This document shows positions 22,898 through 37,800 of a DNA stretch of 64,000 nucleotides, piece after piece. A program made the translations under genes and the position numbers. Position 1 is the stretch's first letter; each line of letters begins with the position of its first letter. The notes beneath the pieces are model-generated. The model was not told the origin of the DNA. It saw nothing but the letters and a program-made list of their open reading frames with translations, and made no database searches. Source of the DNA: Verrucomicrobiaceae bacterium (GTDB taxonomy: Bacteria > Verrucomicrobiota > Verrucomicrobiia > Verrucomicrobiales > Akkermansiaceae); contig JAIYDP010000272.1 in NCBI GenBank assembly GCA_027487435.1, positions 51,815 to 115,814 of the forward strand, written 5' to 3'.

Positions 22898-25800
22898 CTA
22901 TTTCACCACGGACGTCTCCATGTCCAGGAGAAGCACGGTGATGTTTGGAAGGTCGGATGGCCTGAAAGGAAGAGAGCGGATTTTATTTCCTTTTAGCCAG
23001 AGTCTGCGACGTTAGAAAACGAATCGCGCTGAGGACTCGTTGAGTGAGGTCAGCGTTGCAAAGTCATCAGGGACTTGAGAAAGTAGATTTTCAGAGAGTG
23101 TCAGAATTCGCAGGCGAGTCATCCTCCCAAAGCCACTAGGCACAGCTTCAAGGCGATTTTGATGCAGCCAGCTGGCAATGTGAGGACAGCATGACTCATC
23201 ATACAGTTCTTGAAGGGACGTAAGGCGCGCAATTTCTTGAGGAAGAGTGATAAGGCGATTACCATCCAGATTCAGCACCTTAGTTATCAGGGATCGAATA
23301 GGAAACTTGAGAGCACTTTCAGCTCTGTCAGCAGCCCAATCGTCGAAGGAAGCACGGTGAGTTCATTCCTGTCAAGGAATAGCTCTGCAAGTGAGGACAT
23401 TTTGCCCACGTTTGGCTGTAATCATGAGAGATTGATAGTACCAATCAAACTGGAAGACTGAGCAAGCTGTTCTCTGATAGACAGAGCCGCTGCAATCGTG
23501 TCAATTGGACAATGTCTTCGGGAAGATTCTTGAGTTGATTGGAAGTGATGGACAGGCTGCGGAGTTCAAGAAGATCTTTGGCAGAGGGTGGCAGTGATGA
23601 AATCTGGTTTTTGTCTGCACGCAGGTCCCTCAGGGACGACAAATTCCCAATGGTTCGGGGCAGTGAGGACAGGGAATTCTCAGACAAGTCGAGAATCCGA
23701 AGCTCCACAAGATTCCCAATCAGTGGCGTCAGGATCGTGAGCTTGTTCTGCTCCAACCGAAGCTCGAGCAGAGCTGTGAGTGTGCAAACAACCTGATCAG
23801 AGTGAGACTTCGTTGGGGTTGGAAACAGGAGGCAGCGTGGTGAACAAGTTGTTCGACATGCTCAATTTGGCGAGGAAGCGGCAGTTTGACAATGCAGGAT
23901 GAAGATTGTCAATGCGATTAAAATCTAACAAGAGGTGTCTTAACTCTCCGCAGTTGCCCAACGCAGGGTGTCTAGGGGGTGAGGAGGACGGCGAAAAAGT
24001 CACAGGTATGTTAAAACATTGTTGGACAGGTTGATCTCGCTCAGACCCATCATGTTTCCAACCCCAGGAGGGATTTCCTAAGCAATCAGCGGACGAATGC
24101 AAAGATTAACGGAAATACGATTCTCTGAGGCATTCAGAGCGGTCATAGAGACCATCCCTCCAACGCTGTATGGAAGTCTGGATAGCTTATTTTTGGACAC
24201 ATCCAAGCGGGAAACAGCATTAAGGTCGCCCAGAGCATCGGGGAGGTCGATGAGGCCATTTTGGTCAATGAGGAACTCGTTGAGACGGTGCATGCCTCCA
24301 ATCTTGCTAGAAAGAGCGGAAACTTCGTTTTGAGACATGATCAATCGCTCCAGGTTCTTTAGTTCGAGTACTTGCTCAGGGAAGTCCTTGAGTCGGAATT
24401 TGCTAAGGTCCAGACTCCTCGACTGCCTGGCGAGAGCTAAGTAGTTGAGGTAGCGCATGACACCATCACGACCACCCATCGTGATCTCCTCAGGAGGCGA
24501 CTTCAATGGATTTGCTTCGATTCGCAGTGTGACAACGTTCGTCAGCAGCCCAAGCGATATCGGTAACTGGACAAGTGCGTTGGAGTGCAGATGCAGCTCA
24601 GTGAGCGCAGTCAGTTCACCGAGAGTGTCTGGAACTGCCTCCATACCATTCCCACTGCAGTGCAAGACCAAAAGTTTCTTCAGATCGCCAATTGACACGG
24701 GGAGAGTGCGAAGACGGTTGCGATCAAGGACAAGTCCTTTCAACTCCATCAACAGCGCAATCGAGGAGGGCAGCGACGACATGATATTGTCCTGAAGCCA
24801 AAGCTCCGTCAAGCTCGTCATTTGAATTACTTCCCCAGGCATTACTCTGATGTTATTATTTGCAAGGGAGAGTTTCGTCAATGTCGTCAAATTGATGCCG
24901 TCCAAAGGGAGGCTCTCAAGGGCCATGCCGCCCATGTCAAGAACCTTGGAAGCCTTAGCTTCGTTGCCTCGATACAAGTACTCAAGAATTGGAGCTGTTC
25001 CCTTTTTCAAGATTTCGGGTGGCGGGGTTCGAATATTGTTTCCATCAATCTGAAGCTCAGCCAGGGCAGTAAGAACGCCCATTCGAAGAGGAAGAAACAT
25101 AAGATGATTGTGGGCAAGATTCAAGTAGGTCATTGCAGAGAGCAGACATATGACAGACGGTACGCTGGCCAGTTCATTCTTCTCTAGATTCAACGAAGCA
25201 AGGCGGGTGAAATGGATGAAGTAGAGAGGGAGGGTCTGCAGTAAATTCTCGGAGAGATCAAGCTCGGTCATAACTGAGAGCTTTCCGAACTCAACTGGAA
25301 GATCGCTGATCTTGTTTGATTTGAGAGAAAGGTCCGTCAATGAAGTGATAGCTAGAACCTCGACAGGGACGCTCGTTAGTCCAATATCTATCAAGTCCAA
25401 TAGTCCGTTGTCGTGAGCCTCTTCAAGGCGATGCATGTAGTCGACAACCTCGTCAGTCTCCCAGTCTTGAATAGCTTTCGGTGGTGTGACCAAATTGCAC
25501 CCGTCGATGTCGAGGCGGGTGAGGGCCGAGAGTCGTCCAAGAGCAATAGGCAAGGACACAAGCGAGGTACAATTCGAAAGGCCAAGAATTTGCAAACCTG
25601 CCAATTGTGATATATTTTGAGGAATAGTAGAGAAGTCGTTGTTGTCGAGTCGCAAATTGAGCAAATTCGTGAGTGCAAAAATCTCCTCGGGGAACACGTG
25701 CAAGCCGAGGTCGGCCAAGTCCAACTTGGAGGTGCGCTCCGCGTCTCTGAAGTTCTGAAGGTAAAACAGAATGGCCTCCTCGCCTCGCAGAACGACTTCG

Positions 25801-28800
25801 CGAGGGGGGGGGCGCTCGACCGCCTGTTGCGCTGCACCAGCGGTGCGAAGCGCGGTGAGGTCCTTAAGATCTACAGTCAACCTTTTCAAATTGACGAGGG
25901 ATGAGAGCTCATGAGGAAGCACAGTTAGAGGATTTCCTTCCAACTCAAGCTCAATCAGTTGAGACAGGTTCGCAATGACAGATGGTATTGACCTAATGAC
26001 GTTGTGGGCGAGAGACAAGTGAACGAGCTCGGTGAGGTACCCAATTTCCACGGGAACCTCGGACATCCTGTTGTGATCCACTCTCAACGATTGCAGTTTG
26101 GACATGTACGAAATCTCGTGAGGCAGATCCTTCAGATTGTTGTCAGATAACGTAAGCTCCTTGAGAGTGGTGCTGTTCAGAATGACTTCGACCGGGACTG
26201 CTCGAAGGAACATTCCATTGAGCTTCAAGCGACGACTTTCTCGTCCAACACGAAGACGGGCGATATATTCGAGAGTGATTTCCGTTCCTCGTTGTAAAAC
26301 TTCTCTCGGAGGCGATTGGAGAAGGTTTCCATCAAGGTTGAGCATCGTTAGACCGGTCAAAAGCTCAAATTGGATGGGAAGTGTGGCAACTCTGTTTCTC
26401 GACGCGTCAAGCGTCTTGAGTGAAGTCCAGCGATAGAAAATCTCCGGGAACCCAGTCAGCTTGTTTCCGTGAAGAGTGAGTAAGCGGAGCTTGACAAGGT
26501 CACCAAGAGTTGAGGGTAGCTGAGCCAAATTGTTTCCGCTCATGGTTAGCTCTTCCAAGTTGGTCATGTACCGGATCATTGGTGGAACTGTGTCGAATAA
26601 GTTGTAGTCAAGAGAGAGAACTTGAAGTCGAGTTAGATTGCGCAGAGACGGCGGCAATGCCATGAGTTTATTGTTAGATAGTTGAAGGGACGTCAACGTT
26701 TCCAGAGCGCCAATGTCCGGGGAGATCATCTGTAACTGATTGTCGGACATAGAGAGAGAAGTCAAGGACGTTAACACAAGGTTATCAAATGAAAAAGTCT
26801 TGAGTTCAAGGTAAGAGATGTCGAGGAAATGTGACTCTCGAGCCCGAAGAATCCGTTTCAAGTACGTCAGAATCTCTGGCGTCCCGCGGGACACGATCTC
26901 CAAAGGAGGGTTGCGCACTTCGTTGTTGTCGAGATGAATATTTCTCAAAGTATTGATGTAACCCAACTCCACTGGGATGACGCTGATATTGTTGTCAATC
27001 AGTGACAACTCTACCAAGTTCGATAGCGAAGCGATTTCAGGCGGCAGAGTTTTGATTCCGTTATCCGCCAGCGATAGCAAGGTCAGATTTGACAGCTTTG
27101 AAATCAGTGGTGGCACATCAGTAATTCTGTTTCCTGCAACCGACAAAGAGGTAAGGTGTGTCTGTGTGAACACTTCCTCTGGGATGACCCACAAATCAGA
27201 GCAAGATAAATCCAACGTACGAGAATGCTTTGACCTCGCAAGATTTCGTAGATATTCCATCACAGCTGATGTACCCTTAGACACCACTTCCCGGGGTGGA
27301 ACTCGCAGATGCTGCTCGTCCAGCGAAATGACACGAAGAAGTTCAAGGTTGCCCATCTCCTGAGGCAGCTCTTGGATGGGGTTGCTATCAAGGGTCAAGA
27401 CGCTCAGCTTCGTCAGTGCTCCAATTTCAACAGGAACCTCCTTGATTTCATTTCCACTTAACAGAAGATGCGTCAAACTGGTCAAAGCACCCAGAGTCGC
27501 GGGAAGCGCTTGCAACTTATTGTCGGCACAAGTGAACTCGATGAGATTGACAAGAGCTCCAATGGATGGAGGGAGAATAGATATTAAATTTCCACTTAGT
27601 CGGAGATTTTCCAACGACAACAATTTCCCGATAATCGGAGGAATTGCGTCTAAGCGATTGTATTCCATAGACAACGTGATGAGCAGCCGGAAGTGGCGAA
27701 TGGCCGGATTTAAAATTGCTATCTGATTGTTATCACACACCAAAGAGTTCAAGTTGACCAATGATTGAATTGCACCAGGAAGAACCTTGATCTTGTTGTC
27801 AGCAACAGAGAGCTCCGTCAACTCGGGACGTGTGGATACCTCTGTAGGAAAATCCTCGAGCTGCATGTCTCTAAAATCTGCTCGGCGAGTGTCCGCAATC
27901 GAGAACAACTGGAAAAGATATTCACGCACGGCATCTGCTCCACGCTGGCACACTGTCATGGGCGGAGAGTTGATGCGATTGCCTTCAAGACGGATTTCCC
28001 TCAAGGACGTGACGCATGCAAGCGACGGCGGCAGCGCGTTGAGGTGATTTTCAGCGAGGTCAAACTTTGACAAACGACAAAGTGATGATACTTCGGGAAC
28101 GATTGCAATGATTTGATTGCTACGAAGGATGAACTCTCGGAGAGATGTGAAAACGCTGATTTCTGGAGGAAGGAGCCTGATGTTGTTCTCCGAAAGGGAC
28201 AAGTGAGTGAGACGCGAAAGCTGAATCAATTCACTAGGGAATTCTTGCAATCCAATCGCATTCAGATCCAGCCGTTCGGTTTTTTGAGCGACAAAGAGGC
28301 TTCGGAGATAGAAAACCATCGCTGCAGTCCCTTGGCTAACAATCTCGGGTGGAGGCGATGTGAGCGGATTTCCCCCCACTTTAAGTTTCTTTAGGAGAGA
28401 CAGAGTGCCAACAAGCCAAGGGATTGCCGTCAGCTTGTTTCCTTCGACCGCGAGGCGTTTCAGTTCCCCAATGGAGCAAATCTGCGAAGGGATTTCCTTC
28501 AGCTCATTGTGCGAAAGGGAAATTTCCTTGAGCTTTACGAGTGCGGTGATGTGAGGGGTCACTCGACTAATTCGATTTGAGCAAGCACTCAAAGAAACCA
28601 AAGAAGTAACAGCGGATATCTCATCAGACAGCTCGGTGAGCAGATTGTGGTCAAGATTGAGCATTGTCAGCGCTGAAAGAGTCATCAATTCTCTTGGAAT
28701 GATTTCCAGAGTCATGCCACTAAGATCAAGGGCACCAGTCTTTGTTGCCGCATACATCCTTTGCAGAGAGGCCATGAGCTGGCCGCTCTGCTGGGGTGTG

Positions 28801-31800
28801 GCTGAAGGCTTCACAGAACTGTCAGCGGGGGCCCCTCCGCTCGAAGACGCATTTGTCGACGGTCGGGCGGCTGTGCTGCTATCAATATCAAGATACTTCA
28901 AGCCTCGAACGTTTCCAAGCTCCATGGGCAGGTGAGCCACTGGGTTGTGCTGCAGAGACAATTGCGTCAACGACGTGAGATTTCCAACTGTTGACGGGAG
29001 CTCTTCCAATTGATTGAAATTCAGGGTCAAAGACTTCAGTAGCCCAAGCCGACCAATCGGGTACGGAAGGGATTGGATAGAATTTCGATTCGCTGACAAG
29101 ATCGTCAGTGCTGTGCAGTCTCCAACTGACATCGGCAGTGTCGTCAGCAAATTTTGATCTGCATTTAGAACGCAAAGATTTCGCAAGAAGCCTATGCCAG
29201 GCGGGAGAGCATGCAATTCGTTTTCAGCCACATCAAAACGTTGTAGTAAGTGAAGATTAGACATCGAAGCAGGCAGAACGCGCAGCTTGTTCTTGTTCAC
29301 GGAGAGAAGCGTCAGAGAGGTCAAAAATCCAATCTGGCTGGGCAACGTCATCATTGCGTTGCCATCAAGCACAAGCGTTTGAAGGAATGCCAGGTCGCCA
29401 ATCGACGGCGGCAAACTGTCCAATTGGTTGTTCGATATCCGCAAGTCGGTGAGAGACATGAGTCTGCCAACGGCTGAATGAATATGAACGAGATTGTTAT
29501 CGCTTAAGTCCAATTTCACAATACCGCGGAGACTCAAAAGATCGTCTGGAAACGACCATATGCCAACACCCGCAAGGTCCAAGACTCCGTTCCGTCGTGA
29601 GTTGCATAGTCGACGCAAGTAATCGACGATCGAAGTTGTCCCATTGGCGACGATCTCAGTTGGCGGCATTGTGATCTGCTCCGTGTCCATGACAAGATAT
29701 GTCAAAGAGGACACCAGACCCAATTCAAATGGAAGGCGAGTAAGTTTGTTTCCAGATATGTTGAGCTCAGTCAGAGCTGACAGAGACCCGATCTCTGGGG
29801 GAAGCGTGGTGAATAGATTGTCACAGAGCGACATTTCGACGAGTGTGTCAAACCTCTTGATCTCAACCGGTAGCTCAGTTAGCTTGTTCCGATCCAACCG
29901 CAGCATCGTTAGCGCAGAGCATTCAAACACTTCCGGCGGGATGGTTGTCATGTCTGAGCCAGAAAGATCAAGCTTGGCAGTGCGATGTGCATAAAAGATT
30001 CTTGAGAGAAATTGGATGGTAGAATCTACCCCCTCTGCCAAGACGGTCTTCGGCGGAGATATCAGATCAAGATCTCGAATGCCGAGGTCTTTGAGTTGGA
30101 ACATGGCACCTATTTCGGCAGGAAGGGACCTGATCCGATTTCCTGACAGCTCGAGGCGTATGAGAAACTGGCACTTGGCAATGGAATTCGGCAGAGTGGA
30201 CAGCTTGTTGTTCTCCAAATCGAGATCAGTCAACAGACTAAGTCGCCCAAAGTCAGGAGGAAGTGATGTGATTTCATTGTTTGCAAGATTGAGGGTCTGT
30301 AAGTACGTCAAACCAACGATTTCTTCGTACACAGAACCCATTCTCCTCGCGGACAAATCGAGTGAAAGAGATTGCTGAGAATTGACAATTCTTTTCAAAA
30401 AGTCAAAGACTTCAAAGGGGCCTTGCTGAACCACCTCCATTGGGGGCATAATAAGAGGATTATTTCCGACGTCAAGCTGAGATATCATCGTGAGCTGACC
30501 GATTTCCTTGGGTAGTCTCATCAACTCATTTGCAGCCAAATTCAAGTTCATGAGAGCGGTTGCCTTTCCGATTTCGGCAGGAAGAGACAAAAGCTTGTTG
30601 TGGTCCGCATGCAAGTTTGTCAAAGCGGTCAATGCAGAAATTCCTGTAGGAATGCTGGCAAGGTTATTATAGCTAACGTTCAGAATCGTCAAATTCACAA
30701 GACAACTTATCTCGGGAGGTAACTGGGCAATCTGATTGTGAGACACATCAAAGTGTGACATGCCCACCAGCCTACTCACTTCTTCAGATAAAGAGGTCAG
30801 CCCGTTGCCGGCAACAAGGAGAGTCATCAGGTTGGGTAAGCTGAACAGAGGAGCAGGAAGAATAACAAACTCATTATGCGAGATATTGACAGACGTAAGC
30901 GTCGCAATGTCACCAAAAGTAGAGGGCAGAGAGTGCACATGATTGTTTGCAAGATTAACCTTGGACAGAGAAAACAGCGAGCCGATATTGGGTGGAAGAG
31001 ACGCGAGCGAATTTTGCTTCAGCGACAACTTTTGCAGTCTCGTCAGATTGCACATGAATTGTGGGAAGGAAGTCATTTGATTTGCGGCCAAGCTCAGTCG
31101 GGTAACAGAGGATGTGAACACATGGCCAGTCCAGACGTCTGCACTTTCCAGCTGCACAATGCCCATCGCTTTGAGATTGACCTTGCCATTAAGCCTGCCG
31201 TCCAAAAGCCTCTTCAGAAAAGACAAAATTACTGGAAGACCCCTGCGCAAGATTTCAATCGGAGGATTTCTGATCGTATTCGTATCAACATGCAGCGCAG
31301 TCAAGGATGTTAGGGACCCGACTTCAAGCGGGATGGCCGGAAGTGGGTTACTCCGCAGTGAGAGCTCGGCGAGGTTGGTGAGGTTGGATATTTCTGGTGG
31401 GAGTGTCTTCAGAAGATTGTCATCAAGCATGAGGACTTTAAGCTTGCGCTGCGAACAAATAGCGGAGGGGAGAGCATGAAGACCAAATGAGCTCAAGTTC
31501 AATCTCCCTGAGTCCTCGGATTCCTTGATGCATCGAAGGTAGTCCATCGTCTTGGAGAGGCCTTTGGTCGAAACAACCTGTGGAGGAGACAAGCACATTT
31601 CCTGGTCGAAAAGGAGGACACGGAGTTGCTGGAGGTTCGCAAAGGATGACGGTAACCACGTGAGCTTGTTATTAAGAACAGAAACCTCTGCAAGCATAAA
31701 CATCTTGCCGATGTCGATAGGCAGCGCAGACAGAAGGTTATCCTCCAGGTTCAAAAAGGTCAATTTATTCAGGCGAACGATGCTCTCCGGCAGCAGAGCA

Positions 31801-34800
31801 ATCTTATTGTGCGCCGCCCCAAGCCGACCCAGAGCAGCCATGGTCCCGATCCTTTTCGGCAAGGCCTGAAGCTCGTTGTGAGAAACCGAGAGCTCATGTA
31901 GGCAAGTCAGATTGCAAATATCATCTGGTAGCGAAGCCAGCAGATTCTCGCTACAATTGAGCTCAAAGAGAGATTCTAAACGACCGAATGTCCCCGGGAT
32001 TACTGTAAGCTTGTTCTTACTGATGTTTAGATTGCGGACGTGCTTTAGAAAGCCTAGCTCAGGTGGCACAACTTGAAGATGATTGCAGCTCAAGTTGAGC
32101 GATATCATGCCATTCAGATGCTTCACATCAGGAGGAACAGTACCCAGAGAATTCTCGGACACATTCAACGAACGGAGAGAGGTGGTGTAGCAAAGGTAAG
32201 AAGGAAAGTCGAGAAGATAATTCCTTGCAAGAGAGAGTTCAGTAATACAGGACAACGCTTCAGCGGGAAGTTGAATATTCCTAAGGCTGTACGCTGACAA
32301 GTCCAGGTTGCCCGTCTTGACAGATTCGTAAATTTGCCGCATGTACTGCAGCAGCGGAGCGAGCCCACGATCGATTATATCACGCTGTGGATAGCTGATG
32401 GACTCGATGTCCATCCTGAACTCGCGCAACGCATTGAGGCGGCCAAGGTCAATCGGAAACACTGACACCAAGTTTGATGTGATATCGAACTCCATTAAGC
32501 TTCGTAAATTCCCGATCTCTGGAGGAAGTGAGGCCACCCTATTCTTGGAGAGTGTGAACACTTCCAAATGGACAAGGTTTCCAATGGTGAATGGAATCAA
32601 GTCAATCTCGTTGCTATCTATACGTAACACGATCAGGCTGTGCATGTTTCCAATGGATAACGGTAACCGCCGAAGCCTGTTAAACGAGAGATTGAGCTCC
32701 TGCAGAGAAGATAAGATGCCAATCTGTTCCGGAAGATCAGACATGGAATTGTTGTTCACGAGGAGAACTCGCATTGTCAAGAAATCGAGGACATGTAAAG
32801 GCATGTTGTGCAATCCTCTGGCGGAGAGATCAATCGTGTCTGTCTGAGTTCCAGTCGACAAACTCGCCAAGTAGCCCAACACAACGGCAACACCTTGCTG
32901 CACAACCTCGATAGGAGGAGAAAGCCACGGGTTTTCCAGTGCAGCCAGATGAGACAACTTCGTCATAACAGCCATCGAGGTCGGCAAGTATAGGAGCCGA
33001 TTTGACGAAATATCGAGAGATGTCAGCTGTGAGAGACACCCGAAATCGATTGGAAGTGACTCAATGAGATTGTGACCAACGTCAAGGCAAGTCAAGAGAG
33101 ATAAACGCATCATGGCAGGTGGCAAATGCTTGAGCACGTTTCCGCGAAGGTTGAGGTCTGTGAGTGTGGTGACATCAGTCACGTACAGCGGAACATGTTC
33201 AAGGTGGAATCCGGGAAGATCCAACTTGTGAGAAAGAGCGGCGGTATTGACTCGTTCCAGAAACTCAAACAATACTTGCTTCCCTTGAAGGATCACTTCC
33301 ACAGGGAACTGGGACATCTCGTTATCTTCCAAATCGATCGAAGAAAGTTGTTTCAGCTTGATGAAGTCGAGAGGAACGGTTTGGAGATTGTTTTTCTTGA
33401 TAGAAAGAGACTTCAAATCAGACAATACTTCTGCGAAGGTCAGAGGAAAACTTGTGATCCGATTGTTGTCCAGCTTCAAGTGATGTAATCCGCTGATGTT
33501 GAGAACACAAAGAGGAATGGAAGAAAGGCCCATGGAGGACGCGTCCAGTTCATGCGTCTCCCTTGCGACGGCAACCGCCTTCAGAAACTCAAGAACTTCT
33601 GGTACAGATCTGTCGTATACATCCTCAGTCAAATAACCACAGAGGGTCCTGTTGTTGGCGATCTGCAGCCCCGTTAGAGAACTCAAGAGACCAAGGCGAG
33701 GAGGCAAATAGGTCAGTTTGTTGTCATTCAAGCTCAACTCGGCCAATTGTGCAAGGCCGCATATTGTGTCTGGAATCGATGGGAGCAAGTTGCTAGATAA
33801 CCGGATTCGGACAAGCGATGTCGCTCCACTCAAACCATCGGGGATAACCTCGATCTGATTGTATGACAGCCTTAATTCTTTCATCTTCAACAAGTCACCC
33901 AACGAACTCGGAATTGACACAACCTGATTCTTCATGACCGATAATTCTTTCAGAATGCTCAAAGATGAGATCCAGTCAGGGATAGACCTGATATTGTTTG
34001 AGTCAAGGATCAGCGTTTTGAGCCTTTTCATCCTTGCAACGCAAGGAGGAACAACTTGCAACTGATTATCAGCAACGGAGAGGCGTGTAAGGGCAGATAA
34101 TGTCGACAAACTTGGGGGCAACGATGTTATGAGATTGTTGTCAAGATTCAAAACCAAGAGACCCACCAACTTGCCAAGATCAGAGGAAACTGCCGTCAGC
34201 TTGTTGTTTTCAAACGATAACTCTTTCAAGTTCGAAAACAACGTGATCTGCTCCGGCACAGATCGAAGCAAGTTGCTCTTGAAGACAAATCTCGTCACGA
34301 AGCTCAACTCGTTTAGGTCAACTGGGAACGATTTCAGCCCAAGTGAGGACAGGTCAAGCGATCCAGACATGCCAGAGTTCAGGCGGTCCAGATACCTACG
34401 AACGGACTGAGCACCGCCACTCAGCACTTCGGTGTAGTGACCCCGAAGGGGATTGAACTTCAATCCCAAGTGCTTCAGGTTGACAAGCGACATCATTTCA
34501 ACAGGTAGAACTTCGATCTTGTTGTTAGAAAGCTCCAAATGCTCGAGCTGAGTAGCATGCTGAATGTTGCGATGAATGCTCGAAATCGAGTTGTGTGACG
34601 CAGAGAGAATAGTCAAATGAGGAAGACAGAAGAGACTCTCCTCCAACTCTTGCAGTTGATTGTAGTTCACACTAATACTTTCCAACATGGTCAGCACAGT
34701 GATCCTGGAAGGGAGCAGAATCAGCTGATTTGAATCGAGATTTAGATGTACCAATTGTCCAACCTCCAACACCTCTGGCGGAAACGCTGAAAGACCCATT

Positions 34801-37800
34801 TTCTCCAAGGATATTGCGCCCTCTTGTACACCTTTGAGAACCTTTCCTAAAAACTCAAGAACGGAGGGAATTCCCTTTTGAAGATAAGATTCCGTGATGG
34901 TGCCAACAATCGGATCAATTTCAAGGCGCTGAAGATTTGTCAAGAGAGCAACCTCTGGAGAGAGGCAATTCAGTTGATTTCCGGTTAGAATCAATTCTTG
35001 AAGCATGAGTAAGTGACCAACATGAGGACCAATCTGAGTCAAGCAATTGTTTCTTAAGATGACTTTGGAGAGACTGACCATCCCACCCACAGCAAATGGC
35101 AATGAAGTCAGCTTATTCGCGCCCATAGTCAAGACAGACAGCTTCGACAGAGATGACAATTCATCAGGCATATCCACAATCAAGTTCTCAGAGAGGATAA
35201 GCTCCTCAAGTTCAACACAAGCCCCCAAGGTAGCAGGGAGCCTTTCCAGCTCATTTTTGTCCACGCGTAGGCGCCTCAGCCTCTGCAGACAACTCACGTC
35301 ATCTGGGAGCCTCGTCAGTCGATTCTTGGACATTTGGAGGTCCGTGAGGTTAGATAAGTATGGGACCTCAACTGGGACGGTCAAAAGCTTCCGCCGACTC
35401 AAATCCAGCCGTCCAGTCACATTACCGTCCCAAAAATGCATTAGATACTCCAGAACAGCCCTGCATCCGGCCTTGATTGTAATATCTGGTGGTGTCTGCA
35501 AGGGATTTGTTCCAAGATGAAGCTCTCGCAAAGCAGCACAGTTTGCTAATGCGGGTGGCAACATCGTCAGTTGGTTGTCAATGACTGAGAGGGAATTCAA
35601 TGACCGGAGCTCAGCAACTTCGCTTGGCAGCATTTCGAGCACATTGTGGTCCAAGATGAGCTCAGTCAGGCTCGTCAACATGCCAACAGCGGGGGGTAAA
35701 CGACTGATGTGATTTGAGGACAATGACAAAAACTTTAAATTAGTTAGATTCGAAACGATGTCAGACACGACGGATATGTCGTTCTGACGAAGACTGAGCC
35801 AAGTGAGAGAAGGAAGGTATGAAAGCTCCTCGGGAATTCCATCCAAACCCTGCCCTGACAAGTCCAACTTCTGAGATTGGCTGGATTCGTCCATAACCTG
35901 AAGGTAGCTCAAAACAGCACCAGTTCCTCTTGCAATGACCCGCTTCGAAGGAGATATGAGCTTGTTTCCGTCCGTCTGCAACACAGACAACTTTTGCAGG
36001 CGCCATAACCAAAGAGGCAGACCAACAAGAAGATTGTCCTTTACTTGCAGCTGCTGCAAGTTGGAGAGGCCAAGAAGAGGGGCGGTGAGCTCTCTGACTC
36101 GATTGTCATTCATGACTAATATCTCAAGATTAATCAAAGACCCGAAAACTGACGGGACTTCCAACAGCCGATTCGAGTCGACATACAGCTCACGCAAGTT
36201 GATCAAATTGTCAATCGCCACTATTGTACCGATGTTGTTGTGCGACAAGTAGAGCTTAGTCAGAGATGTCAGACCATGCAATGCTCCGCCGATGGCATCA
36301 ATGGAGTTGTTTGCAAAGGAAATCGTATGCAAGCCGAAAACGTCGCCAACTTCCGGAGGGACCGTCAGCAAGTGCATGCCAGAGAAGTCAAGGACATGAG
36401 AGTGATGTGCAGACATCAACCTCCGCAAGTATTCTACAACTTGCTCTGTCCCAAGTTCAGCCAATTGCTTCAATGGCGCATGAAGCAAATTGTCTGCGAG
36501 GTGCAGTTCCACAAGGTTGGGCATATTTCCTAGGGTAAATGGGACCTTCTGAAGCTTGTTGGATGATACACGAAGCATCTTCAGTGCAGTTGCACCAATA
36601 ATGTTCGTTGAGATACTTTCAAGAGAATTATTTGATGCGTCCAAAGTCACCATGTTGAAAAGCTGGCCAATTTCTTCGGGAATGCTACGAATAGAGTTCT
36701 TGCTGACGTCAACTTCATGGACATGGATCATTTCACATATCTCCAAGGGAAACGTCTCGAGCCCAAATTCACTAAGATCGATCCTGCTCGTCAAGGAAGA
36801 GGAAGCGAGCGACTTGTAAAAGCTCAATACATGTGAGCTCCCAGCCCTGATGACCTCCAGAGGTGGAGAAATCAGCCCTTCGTTCCCAGCAGCAAACTCT
36901 TTGAGACGGGACAGCCTCCAAATATCGTGAGGAAGGACACGGAAGAGATTGTCGTGAAGGCGAAGTACCTCAAGGCTAGTCAAGCGGCCTAGATCAGGTG
37001 GCAGTTCGGACAGTCGATTTGACGAGAGATCGAGGAACTTAAGGGAAGCAAGCGAAAAGAGATCGGTCGGGATGGCAAGAATTACGTTCGAGTCGAGAAC
37101 AAGTTCTTCAAGCCTGGACATCTTCCGGAAGTTAGTGAGAATGCTTTGAATCATGTTTGAAGAAGCCCGAAGAGTAAGAAGGAGAGTCAGATTAGAGATC
37201 GAAGCAGGAAGCACATTCAGTTGGTTGCCGTCCAACACAAGACGCGTCAGCATGGGTAAGTTTCCTATCTGAGGTGGCAGTATCGTCAGTTGGTTGAATG
37301 CAGCATGAAAACGGCTCAAATTGACTAATCTGTCAATCTCACCAGGCAGCTTTTGTATGTAGTTGTTAGTGATTTTGAGGTCTGTCAACGATGTCACGAA
37401 CATGACTTCTGGAGGAAAGCCTTCCAATCCCATTGCACTCAAATCCATCTTCTTCGTGAGGGAAGCTGAGTCAATCACTTTGAGATACGAGAGAATTGCC
37501 TTGGTTCCTTTCCCAACAACGTTCGGAGGAGGGGCATAAAGAGGATTGTTGTCAAGGGTCAGATTCGCAATCTTTTCTAGAATCCACAATCCATGAGGAA
37601 GAGAATTGAGTCGATTGTTGTCAAGGCGAAGGTCTTCCAACATGACAAGATTTCGAAAAGAAGGCGGCAGCTCTGGCAGATGGTTGTGACTCAAATCGAT
37701 GAACTTGACGCGAATGAGAAGCCCGATTGTGTTGGGCAGTTTTTTAAGTTGGTTGTGGTCAGCAAGAAATTCTTCCAGGTGCACAAGCTTCCCTATGTCT

